From: Microcaldota archaeon
GTDB lineage: Archaea > Micrarchaeota > Micrarchaeia > Anstonellales > Bilamarchaeaceae
DNA: 11,898 nucleotides
Assembly (NCBI GenBank): GCA_013331535.1
Contig: DUGF01000064.1
Span: 930 to 12,827 of the forward strand
Direction of reading: 5' to 3'
In this document: in pieces, positions 6,308-11,898 of the stretch
Position numbering within the stretch: the stretch's first letter is position 1
Layout of the letters: each line of letters starts with the position of its first letter
The notes under the pieces: model-generated
What the model was told of the DNA's origin: nothing
The model's input: the letters and a program-made list of their open reading frames with translations, nothing else
Databases searched by the model: none
Position numbers and translations under genes: made by a program

Positions 6308-6319
6308 ACTATAAAAAAT
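6308..6319 (+). promoter_or_regulatory. TATA box of the membrane-anchored protein gene
   Basis: ACTATAAAAAAT is centred about 26 nt before the ATG at 6340. No SD motif is present, so the mRNA is probably leaderless. Confidence 0.6.
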
Positions 6320-6339
6320 TGCGTTAATTAGTTACATCT

Positions 6340-7905
6340 ATGGGCTTTTGGAGTTGGGTCAGTTCTATTCTCACCGTAATCCTAGTCCTTATGGTCGTTT
6401 TCGGTGCGTATTTCTTTGTTTTCAACTCTGCTGGCGAGGCAAGGGAGTTCATAGTAATTTCCCATCTAAAAAGCCCGGTTCAGGGTGCTGAAATTACGGT
6501 CTATGATATAAATGCAAATGGGACAAAAGGAGAGCTCATTGCTGGCCCGGTCTTGTCAGATGAATATGGCTATGCGGTCATGAATCTCACAAAACCAGCG
6601 TCCCTGCGCATTCTCGTGGAATCAAAGGGAGGAAAATATTCGGATCCTCTTAAAAATGGATTTGTCAACCTTCCGAGTGACAGAGTATTACTTGCAGAAA
6701 TCCCCGTGAACAATACTTATGCAGTAGTGACCCCATTTACGACGATGGCTGCAAGGTATGCCCTAAGGCTGATGGAAAATGGGGTAGAGCAGGATCTTGC
6801 GGGTTTCTCTGCCAATAATGCAGTGGGTTCGCAATACTCGATTGAAAGCATAATAACTACCAACCCAGTTGCAGCCTATGACAGCGAAAACGTTAAGGGG
6901 GCTTCAACAGAAAGGAGGGAATACGGAATACTCCTTGCCGGGTTTGCGCAGGAAGCTGAAGGACTCGACGTAAGTTTAATGGGGTTGAGTGATGCGCTCA
7001 GCCAGGATTGGTCTGACGGGGTTCTAGACGGTACGGACAATAGCAAACCGATATCAATGCAAGCAAACGATGGAAACACTATTCGGCTGTCTGCGTCCAT
7101 CGGAACTTCGGATTTGCAGAAGGGCATAAACAAGTTCATGCAAAGCGGCCATGACGTGACCAATCTCCCTGTATTTTCTATTGCAACCACCCCCTTTCGT
7201 AATAATCCCAGTTTCTTTATAACGAGCGTCGTACTTCCTGCATGGGTGAATGGCCAGTTCGGTTCAACTACGTTAGAAGTTGCTGGTGGAACTCCGCCCT
7301 ACTTCTGGAAACTCAAAAAAGGATCGGCCATGCCGTTTGGATTTACGTTGAGCACTGACGGAATAATCGTCGGCACTGGGAAATTATCCTCCACTTCAGT
7401 CGAATCCATCTCGCCGCCTTTTTCAGTTATAGTTACGGATTCTTCAGATCCACCGAATAAAGCAGAGGCAGAATTGCGTATAAAGGTAGTTTCCCAGCCA
7501 CCTGATTTCACCCCCATAATGCTATCCTGTCAAGTAGGAACGTCTTGTGAAGAATCTATTACTTCCACTGCATCAGGCGGGGTCCCGCCATATTATTTTG
7601 TTTCGTACTCGTCAGACGTCGGCGAATATCCACTTGATTTTATCTTATGGAGTGCTGGGACGCTTGCAGGAACCCCCAGAACTTCTGGAACTTATGCGTT
7701 GAATGTTTGCATTGTCGACCTTGTTGGAAACCAGAAATGCCATGACGTCAGTATTTCTGTTGCTGAGAAACCAAGCACAGAAACAAAACCGCCTGTGGAC
7801 AATGGCGGCGGGTGTATGACTGGTCATTATAAAACAGCGTGTGGCTGCTGCCTGAACGACTGGGTATGTTGTGGCGGGAATTGCAATCCACCCGCATTTT
7901 GCTGA
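6340..7905 (+). CDS. Membrane-anchored extracellular protein with two Ig-like (He_PIG) repeats and Cys-rich tail
   Basis: 521 residues. Residues about 8-29 are one hydrophobic helix (VSSILTVILVLMVVFGAYFF) acting as an uncleaved signal anchor. A beta-rich region follows (about 35-115, SPVQGAEITVYDINANG), resembling carboxypeptidase-regulatory-like folds, then a mixed region with TPFTTMAARYAL. Two He_PIG-like repeats follow: about 310-385 (GGTPPYFW with STDGIIVGTG) and about 402-475 (GGVPPYYF with AGTLAGTP). The C-terminus (492-521) has eight cysteines in the pattern C-x8-C-x-CC-x5-CC-x3-C-x5-C, with the last residue a cysteine, probably a disulfide-knotted surface module. No catalytic motif is visible; a cell-surface adhesion or binding role is inferred. 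There is no charge before the anchor, so topology rests on the cysteines. It is transcribed alone from a leaderless promoter. Confidence 0.85.
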   Translation: MGFWSWVSSILTVILVLMVVFGAYFFVFNSAGEAREFIVISHLKSPVQGAEITVYDINANGTKGELIAGPVLSDEYGYAVMNLTKPASLRILVESKGGKYSDPLKNGFVNLPSDRVLLAEIPVNNTYAVVTPFTTMAARYALRLMENGVEQDLAGFSANNAVGSQYSIESIITTNPVAAYDSENVKGASTERREYGILLAGFAQEAEGLDVSLMGLSDALSQDWSDGVLDGTDNSKPISMQANDGNTIRLSASIGTSDLQKGINKFMQSGHDVTNLPVFSIATTPFRNNPSFFITSVVLPAWVNGQFGSTTLEVAGGTPPYFWKLKKGSAMPFGFTLSTDGIIVGTGKLSSTSVESISPPFSVIVTDSSDPPNKAEAELRIKVVSQPPDFTPIMLSCQVGTSCEESITSTASGGVPPYYFVSYSSDVGEYPLDFILWSAGTLAGTPRTSGTYALNVCIVDLVGNQKCHDVSISVAEKPSTETKPPVDNGGGCMTGHYKTACGCCLNDWVCCGGNCNPPAFC

Positions 7906-7927
7906 TTTTCAGCAGTTTTTATATTTT
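7900..7927 (+). terminator. Hairpin terminator overlapping the stop codon
   Basis: TGCTGA (7900-7905, containing the TGA stop) pairs with TCAGCA (7909-7914) across a TTT loop, followed by G and the T-rich run TTTTTATATTTT. Confidence 0.6.
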
Positions 7928-7970
7928 GCCAGTTGTCCGCGAGTTCTTTTTGGATTTCGGTTCTGTTTCC

Positions 7971-8113
7971 GCTAGACTCGAAACTCAAAACCCCAAACAC
8001 TTGTGGGGTCTGACTACACGCTTTTTCGCTATTACCCAAACTAGACCCAGAACCCGGAACATTTAACGGCAGGACACTAGACCCTGGACACGAGACAATA
8101 GAACTACTCAGAC
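7971..8113. repeat. Degenerate heptamer repeat tract, NNNNRAC units
   Basis: Read on the plus strand, much of this stretch falls into 7-base units ending in RAC. Four in-phase units run from 7971 to 7998 (for example GCTAGAC, TCGAAAC). Further units run from 8035 to about 8113 with occasional 8-base or shortened units; CTAGACCC occurs twice, at 8041-8048 and 8077-8084. The middle (8006-8034) is less regular. There is no credible coding; short overlapping frames here are unsupported. It looks like a decayed tandem repeat. Confidence 0.5.
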
Positions 8114-8193
8114 CGCACGTCAATCGTCATCGTTTAGGCCGTGGCCGAAGCTTAGGGCTTAACTCAGTGATCACCGTTGTCATCATCGTAATC
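8102..8193 (-). ncRNA. Candidate box C/D-type guide sRNA
   Basis: On the minus strand: box C AUGAUGA (8186-8180), exactly 12 nt, box D' CUGA (8167-8164), a 33-nt spacer, box C' AUGACGA (8130-8124), exactly 12 nt, box D CUGA (8111-8108). The ends pair (8193-8188 with 8107-8102, six pairs including two G-U), leaving the 3-nt bulge GAU before the tandem G-A pairs of a kink-turn. The internal C'/D' pair repeats this geometry: GUU after D' pairs with AAC before C', again with a GAU bulge, and the spacer can fold into a hairpin. Archaeal C/D sRNAs guide ribose methylation with L7Ae, Nop5 and fibrillarin, and 12-nt guides are typical. Against it: the spacer is longer than usual, C' has one deviation, and box D lies at the end of the heptamer tract. 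Confidence 0.5.
8169..8190 (-). repeat. 22-bp direct repeat, copy 1 (box C plus guide)
   Basis: Identical to 8258-8279 except for one base (C at 8187 against T at 8276). On the minus strand it spans box C and most of the first guide of the candidate sRNA. Confidence 0.8.
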
Positions 8194-8210
8194 TAATTAG
8201 TTCTCTCAAT

Positions 8211-8222
8211 GTTTTTTAATAC
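8211..8222 (-). promoter_or_regulatory. TATA box of the candidate C/D sRNA
   Basis: The minus strand reads GTATTAAAAAAC, centred about 24 nt upstream of the predicted RNA 5' end at 8193, the expected distance. Confidence 0.42.
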
Positions 8223-8272
8223 ATGGCAACGGTGAGACTTGAACCGCAGTTCAAGCGGATCACCGTTGTCAT
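8223..8272. repeat. Long composite hairpin
   Basis: ATGGCAACGGTGA (8223-8235) pairs with TCACCGTTGTCAT (8260-8272), 13 positions including one G-T. Inside it, CTTGAAC (8238-8244) pairs with GTTCAAG (8249-8255) around a CGCA loop. The left arm pairs equally well with copy 1 of the direct repeat at 8171-8183, so two mutually exclusive stems are possible. Confidence 0.72.
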
Positions 8273-8279
8273 CATTGTA
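8258..8279 (-). repeat. 22-bp direct repeat, copy 2
   Basis: Copy of 8169-8190 with one mismatch. On the minus strand it again reads AUGAUGA followed by the same guide start, but no CUGA follows at 12 nt. It is therefore a partial duplicate rather than a second complete C/D unit. Confidence 0.8.
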
Positions 8280-8338
8280 GAAATAAATGTTTGTTAGGAC
8301 AAATGGTCTTGCACTCTACAACTAAGTGCGGTATGTTA

Positions 8339-8380
8339 GCCAGTAGCTAGAAGCCAGGAGCCACTACCAAGAAGCCAAAT
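8339..8380. repeat. Six tandem degenerate heptamers
   Basis: Six uninterrupted 7-base units with plus-strand consensus GCCARNA (first two: GCCAGTA, GCTAGAA) run up to the stop codon of the nucleotidyltransferase gene. The GCTAGAM unit is shared with the tract at 7971-8113. Confidence 0.55.
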
Positions 8381-8381
8381 G

Positions 8382-9077
8382 CTATCTGTTCTTTCCTTTC
8401 CATTCCTGTTTTACTCTCTCGTAATCAGCTATTCTTCCAATATCCAGCCATTCAAACTCAGCCACATATGCATTTATCGGTTTTCCTGCCTTCAGAAGCC
8501 TTGGGAAAACCTGTTTTGCAAAATCATCTTTTTCTTCAATAAAATCAAAAACCTGCGGCTCAAAAATATAAATTCCGGTATTGATATCGTGTTCTATCAC
8601 CGGTTTCTCTGAAAATTCGGTTATTCTTCCGGTTTTTCTGTCAATTTCCGCAACCCCATATTCAATCTTCGTTTCTTTTTTCAAAAGCGCTACTGTTGCG
8701 ATGGCCTTGCTTTTCTTATGGGATCTTATCATATCTGCCAGGTTTATGTCTGTGATATGATCTCCCATCAGAACCGCGAACGTTTCCTTTACCTTTCCGC
8801 GGTAATCAAGAATTGAACCTGCGGTATTCTTCGGCGTATCCTCAGTGGCATATTCTATTTTAACACCGAATTTTTTCCCATCTTCAAAATAATCCATTAT
8901 CTTTTCCTTTAGGTATCCGACAGTTAATGCAAATTCCTTTATCGCGTGTTTCTTCAAATGCTCAATAAGATGCTGCAATATGGGTTTTCCTCCAACCGGT
9001 AACATTGGTTTTGGAGTTGTATACGTATATGGTCTTAGTCTGGTTCCTTCCCCGCCGCATAAAATAAATGCCTTCAT
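8382..9077 (-). CDS. NDP-sugar nucleotidyltransferase (sugar-1-phosphate NTP transferase)
   Basis: 231 residues, a single nucleotidyltransferase domain. It should transfer a nucleotide from an NTP to a sugar 1-phosphate, releasing pyrophosphate and making an activated sugar for glycans, glycolipids or protein glycosylation. Visible motifs: the NTP-binding loop GGEGTRLRP (8-16) with catalytic Lys23 in PKPMLPV; KIEYATEDTPKNTAGS (73-88); the metal-binding GD (105-106) in VLMGDHI; EFSEKP; NTGIYIF; and EWLDIGRIADYERV near the end. There is no C-terminal left-handed beta-helix, unlike longer mannose-1-phosphate guanylyltransferase-like members. Base and sugar specificity cannot be read from the sequence. 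Last gene of the minus-strand operon, 27 bases after the DUF92 gene, with SD motif GGTGAT at 9086-9081. Confidence 0.93.
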   Translation of the reverse strand: MKAFILCGGEGTRLRPYTYTTPKPMLPVGGKPILQHLIEHLKKHAIKEFALTVGYLKEKIMDYFEDGKKFGVKIEYATEDTPKNTAGSILDYRGKVKETFAVLMGDHITDINLADMIRSHKKSKAIATVALLKKETKIEYGVAEIDRKTGRITEFSEKPVIEHDINTGIYIFEPQVFDFIEEKDDFAKQVFPRLLKAGKPINAYVAEFEWLDIGRIADYERVKQEWKGKNR

Positions 9078-9104
9078 TTAATCACCAAAATCCAAGTTAA
9101 CATT

Positions 9105-9722
9105 TCATCTCAAATATAAATATCCAAGTAATCCGCCAACAATTGAGCAGATTATGTTAGTAATGCCCTTGCTTCCTATACCTTTTTCTTCAAATACGCC
9201 TATAATGCTATCAACAGCGCTTCCAACAAGTCCGATTAGTCCTACATAAAGAGCGGCATTGGGATCAATTCCGAATAACCATATCGAAACCGCACCAATG
9301 AGCGTTCCGCCTGCAAGTGACATTAAAAAACCAAGCATGCTAACTGCGCCGCTTTTTCCTGGTTTCACCTGCTTGAAATTCTCAAGGGAAATCGGATTTT
9401 TACTGAGAACTCCAAGTTCCGAGGCGAACTTATCTGCCATCACTGCTGCAACAGATGAAATATACGGCATTGGTCCAATCATAGGGCTTGCAACTGCAAG
9501 AATTGATGGAACCAATCCATTTGATAAAACGTTTTCCCAACTTCTTTCATGTTCGTATATTCCCATATCTCTTTTTTCATAATGTTGATACTTCGTAGCA
9601 ATAACTGCCATTGCGAAAAAAAAGAGCATAAGGGCGAGGTACTGAAGTCCTCCAAAGAAGTATATTAATGCCCCGAACGTAACTGCGAGTGCAATACCGT
9701 TTTTATCCAGTAGCAGAGCCAC
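9105..9722 (-). CDS. DUF92 family integral membrane protein
   Basis: 205 residues beginning LLDKNGIALAVTFGALIYFFGG, the usual opening of the DUF92/TMEM19 family. Hydrophobic segments are visible at about 9-42, 68-92, 126-150, 155-175 and 188-203. The conserved central signature appears as MADKFASELGVLSK; the usual form is ADTxASEIG, so Lys replaces Thr. VGSAVDSIIGVFEE near the C-terminus is also typical. The plant member VTE6 is a phytyl-phosphate kinase, so prenyl-phosphate or lipid phosphorylation is possible, but the archaeal substrate is unknown. The gene starts with GTG 6 bases after the alba stop, so translational coupling is likely. Linkage to a sugar nucleotidyltransferase suits a role in lipid or glycan precursor metabolism. 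Confidence 0.88.
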   Translation of the reverse strand: MALLLDKNGIALAVTFGALIYFFGGLQYLALMLFFFAMAVIATKYQHYEKRDMGIYEHERSWENVLSNGLVPSILAVASPMIGPMPYISSVAAVMADKFASELGVLSKNPISLENFKQVKPGKSGAVSMLGFLMSLAGGTLIGAVSIWLFGIDPNAALYVGLIGLVGSAVDSIIGVFEEKGIGSKGITNIICSIVGGLLGYLYLR

Positions 9723-9728
9723 TCAAAA

Positions 9729-10070
9729 TCACTTTGTCAGAATTATTTCCATTGCAGAAACCTTGCTCATTGAGCCGTCTTCCGACGCGAGCTCTTCAGT
9801 CTTTATGGAAATGTTTTTTACCTGGCAGCTTGGCATAAATCTATGTCTGACTATTTCGGCAACATCCACAGATTTTGAAATCAGGTTTCCACGTGCCTTA
9901 ATTGTCACTTCCGGAGCCCCATTATTGAACTGGGTTATTACTGCCTGAACATAGCCCATCGTCCCCTTTTTCCCTACATATATTATTCCGTCGTTTCTTC
10001 TTTCTCTTACAACGACTGCTTCGCCCTGTGCCTTTGGTTCTTCTATGTGCGTTTTTGTCTCATCTTCCAT
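9729..10070 (-). CDS. albA: Alba chromatin / nucleic-acid-binding protein
   Basis: 113 residues. The core [18 protein letters not shown] (from residue 31), [17 protein letters not shown] and [20 protein letters not shown] match Alba closely. The paired lysines (34-35) of the DNA-contacting GKK motif are present. Alba dimers coat DNA and also bind RNA in many archaea. An acidic, probably disordered N-terminal extension of about 25 residues ([16 protein letters not shown]) precedes the core. The ATG at 10070 is chosen because AGGTGA (10080-10075) lies 4 bases upstream; a longer in-frame start at 10118 would fall before the likely transcript start. First gene of a three-gene minus-strand operon, divergent from the ABCE1 gene. 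Confidence 0.94.
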   Translation of the reverse strand: MEDETKTHIEEPKAQGEAVVVRERRNDGIIYVGKKGTMGYVQAVITQFNNGAPEVTIKARGNLISKSVDVAEIVRHRFMPSCQVKNISIKTEELASEDGSMSKVSAMEIILTK

Positions 10071-10122
10071 GTGTTCACCTTTTTCTATCATTGTAGTCGT
10101 AGTCTCCTTTCGGAGCATATAT

Positions 10123-10137
10123 CTCTATTATAAAAAG
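10123..10137. promoter_or_regulatory. Overlapping divergent TATA boxes for alba and the ABCE1 gene
   Basis: CTCTATTATAAAAAG reads TTATAAAA on the plus strand, about 29 nt before the ABCE1 ATG (leaderless), and TTTTTATAATAG on the minus strand, about 60 nt before the alba ATG (leader about 34 nt). A second minus-strand candidate, GATATATGC at 10115-10123, could serve alba with a shorter leader. Confidence 0.5.
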
Positions 10138-10160
10138 TTGCGATTTAAAAACATTGATAT

Positions 10161-11898
10161 ATGTCCAAGCGAATCGCGGTTCTGGATCGCAACTTGTGTA
10201 CGAATGTCAAGTGCGGGTACGTATGCGAAAAGGTATGCCCAGTGAATAGAATGGGTCAGGAATGCATAGTCACTGAAAAAGATTCTGTTTTTCCAGTAAT
10301 ATCCGAACAGTTATGTATAGGCTGCGGCATCTGCGTAAGGAAATGTCCCATGTCCTGCATTTGGATAATCAATCTGGCAAGAGAATCTGGAGAACCGATC
10401 TATCAATATGGAATTAATGCGTTTCGTCTTTATGGTTTGCCGCTTCCTCAAAAAGAAGGAAACGGAGCGGTTTCGCTTGTCGGAAAGAACGGAATCGGAA
10501 AAACAACCGCTATACGGCTTCTCTCGCGCCAGCTATCACCAAATTTTGCTGTTTTTGACCGCACGCTTGCAGAAAAAGAGCTTCTTGAAAAGCTTCCTCT
10601 CGAAACCAGGAGATATTTCCAAGCAACCGAAACCGGAATACGTGCAAGTGTCAAGCCGCAGCAGGTTGATAAAATACGGGATGTTTTCAAAGGAACTGCA
10701 AAAAAATTATTATCAGATATCGCCGGAGAAGGCGGAAAACCGAAAAACAGTGCGTCTAATGTTGAAAAAATTGCAATCGAATTCGGAATAACCAACATTC
10801 TTGACCGAAAAGTCACGCAGCTATCTGGAGGAGAGCTTCAAAAAGTTGCAATTGCAGCCGCGTTTCTCAAAGATGCCGATATCTACTATTTTGATGAACC
10901 AACTAATTATCTGGATATCGGAGAACGGTTGCGGATGGCAATTTTGCTCAAAAACCTGGCCGGATCCAGGCAGGTTGTCATTGCTGAACACGACATGACG
11001 ATTCTGGACTATGTAAGCAGCTACGTGTATCTTTTCTATGGGGACGAGAATGTCTATGGTGTAGTTTCCGGAGTCAAAAACGTCCGAACTGGTATAAATG
11101 AATATATCGCAGGTTATTTGAAGGATGAAAATGTGAAGTTCCGCGAGCGCGAGTTGCGGTTCACATCTCACAGTGAAGGGGAAATAAAAGCAGCCGTGAA
11201 AATAAAATACGGAAAAATGCAAAAAACGTTTTCCGGAGCGACTGGGATAAAAGGTTCAAAGGGCGATTCAAAAAGTGATGCGAAGAGCGATACAAAGGGC
11301 GGTTCTCAGAATTCAGTTGGCTTTTCATTTTCCAGTGAGTCAGGAGAAATCAGGGAAGGAGAAATTCTCGGATTAGTCGGAAGAAATGCCCTTGGAAAAT
11401 CCCTTTTCGTGAAAATGCTTGCAGGGATAGAGAAATTGGATAACAGAGATGGTGATGGAATCACGGGTTTGGAAGGATTATCTATGTCCTACAAGCCGCA
11501 GTATATCTCCGCAGATGATACTATTGTTCGCAAGGTGTTTGAATCCCAGACGCTCGATGGCTCTGTTTTTGAAGAAGCAAAGCGAGCCCTTAAAATTACT
11601 AGTTTGATGGAAAAGAAACTCAACGAATTAAGCGGTGGAGAACTCCAGCGCATTGCACTTACTCTGGCTCTGAGTCGAGTCGCGGACCTTTATTTATTTG
11701 ACGAGCCATCTGCATTCCTTGATGTTGAGCAGAGATTCGCGTTTGCGGAATTGTTGCGAAAAGTAATCAGCGAAAGCGAAAAGAGCGCGTTTGTTGTTGA
11801 CCATGATATTGTTTTCATTGATTCAATTGCCAATCGTTTGATGGTTTTTACAGGTGAGAGTTCAATAAAAGGAAGTGCATCTGCACCCCAGAGCAAGC
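10161..11898 (+). CDS. ABCE1/RLI ribosome-recycling ATPase, 3'-truncated
   Basis: The frame runs from ATG 10161 past the window end (579 codons visible; homologues suggest about 35-40 residues missing). ABCE1 splits ribosomes after termination, with aRF1 or Pelota, using two ATPase sites. The N-terminal Fe-S domain has Cys13/18/22/26 and Cys52/55/58/62, enough for two [4Fe-4S] clusters. NBD1: Walker A GKNGIGKTT (from 108), signature LSGGELQ (221), Walker B YYFDEP (242-247), H-loop AEHD. NBD2: Walker A GRNALGKS (from 407), signature LSGGELQ (490), Walker B YLFDEP (511-516), then VDHD. The unusual feature is a Lys/Ser/Asp/Gly-rich insertion at about 362-393, between the hinge and NBD2. Divergent from alba; probably a leaderless mRNA. 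Confidence 0.97.
   Translation, partial: MSKRIAVLDRNLCTNVKCGYVCEKVCPVNRMGQECIVTEKDSVFPVISEQLCIGCGICVRKCPMSCIWIINLARESGEPIYQYGINAFRLYGLPLPQKEGNGAVSLVGKNGIGKTTAIRLLSRQLSPNFAVFDRTLAEKELLEKLPLETRRYFQATETGIRASVKPQQVDKIRDVFKGTAKKLLSDIAGEGGKPKNSASNVEKIAIEFGITNILDRKVTQLSGGELQKVAIAAAFLKDADIYYFDEPTNYLDIGERLRMAILLKNLAGSRQVVIAEHDMTILDYVSSYVYLFYGDENVYGVVSGVKNVRTGINEYIAGYLKDENVKFRERELRFTSHSEGEIKAAVKIKYGKMQKTFSGATGIKGSKGDSKSDAKSDTKGGSQNSVGFSFSSESGEIREGEILGLVGRNALGKSLFVKMLAGIEKLDNRDGDGITGLEGLSMSYKPQYISADDTIVRKVFESQTLDGSVFEEAKRALKITSLMEKKLNELSGGELQRIALTLALSRVADLYLFDEPSAFLDVEQRFAFAELLRKVISESEKSAFVVDHDIVFIDSIANRLMVFTGESSIKGSASAPQSK

Noticed and set aside
7827..8123. 98-codon minus-strand and overlapping 75-codon plus-strand frames
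   Set aside because: They overlap the Cys-rich end of the surface protein, the terminator and the heptamer tract. No family signal, promoter or SD motif is visible.
8168..8179. First sRNA guide (CAACGGUGAUCA) aimed at the 16S 3' end because its complement contains GAUCACC
   Set aside because: Only seven contiguous bases agree with the GGAUCACCUCC end, below what a guide needs. No other target could be recognised by eye.
8231..8329. tRNA-like segments on the minus strand: a D-arm-like stretch at 8311-8329 and a GGTTCAAGTC T-loop-like stretch near 8237-8246
   Set aside because: The supposed T-stem does not pair beyond two positions, no matching 5' acceptor strand exists at the right place, no anticodon arm with U33 forms, and the D-to-T distance is about 40 nt too long.
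10071..10118. Longer alba start at 10118 adding 16 residues
   Set aside because: The extra residues are not part of the Alba fold, and the start would fall upstream of the likely transcript start. ATG 10070 has a strong AGGTGA SD motif.
10408..10998. Plus- and minus-strand frames of 65-133 codons inside the ABCE1 gene
   Set aside because: These are shadow frames; the true ABCE1 frame is open throughout with all conserved motifs.

Overview
The window is archaeal. It carries the ribosome-recycling factor ABCE1/RLI, an Alba chromatin protein and a TrmB-type regulator. Promoters are TATA boxes about 25 nt before leaderless starts, or before short leaders with a GGTGA/GAGGT Shine-Dalgarno (SD) motif. 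AT-rich composition, compact genes and many small or unrecognised proteins would suit a DPANN-type lineage, but that placement is inference. No integrase, transposase, CRISPR array, rRNA or convincing tRNA is visible.

Layout, left to right. (1) The 3' part of a zinc-dependent alcohol/polyol dehydrogenase with an unusual C-terminal membrane segment and Cys-containing tail, convergent with a TrmB-family regulator. (2) The regulator is divergent from a 532-residue protein of unknown function made of two tandem copies of one Cys/Asn/Phe-rich module; a perfect 12-bp palindrome, CCCCCTAGGGGG, sits between the two promoters. (3) An ACT-domain protein and a 52-residue basic coiled-coil protein. (4) A DEAD-box RNA helicase whose roughly 80-nt leader contains a 14-bp hairpin that buries its own ribosome-binding site. 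(5) A gene-poor stretch (5652-6339) with a dense run of short-loop hairpins, then a complete miniature transcription unit for a 13-residue lysine-rich peptide. (6) A membrane-anchored extracellular protein with two He_PIG/Ig-like repeats and an eight-cysteine tail.

(7) A complex noncoding stretch (7906-8381) holds a terminator, two tracts of degenerate heptamer repeats, a 22-bp direct repeat with an inverted copy between, and on the minus strand a candidate box C/D guide RNA. That RNA has two C-N12-D units, both with kink-turn geometry, and a TATA box at the right distance. (8) A minus-strand operon alba - DUF92 membrane protein - NDP-sugar nucleotidyltransferase. (9) Divergent from alba across an overlapping TATA region, nearly all of the ABCE1/RLI gene, which runs off the window end and carries an unusual Lys/Ser/Asp/Gly-rich insertion.

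The best candidates for undescribed biology are the box C/D-like RNA and its surrounding repeats, the helicase leader hairpin, the hairpin array with the 13-codon gene, and the duplicated unknown protein next to the TrmB regulator. All calls come from reading the sequence; no database search was possible.
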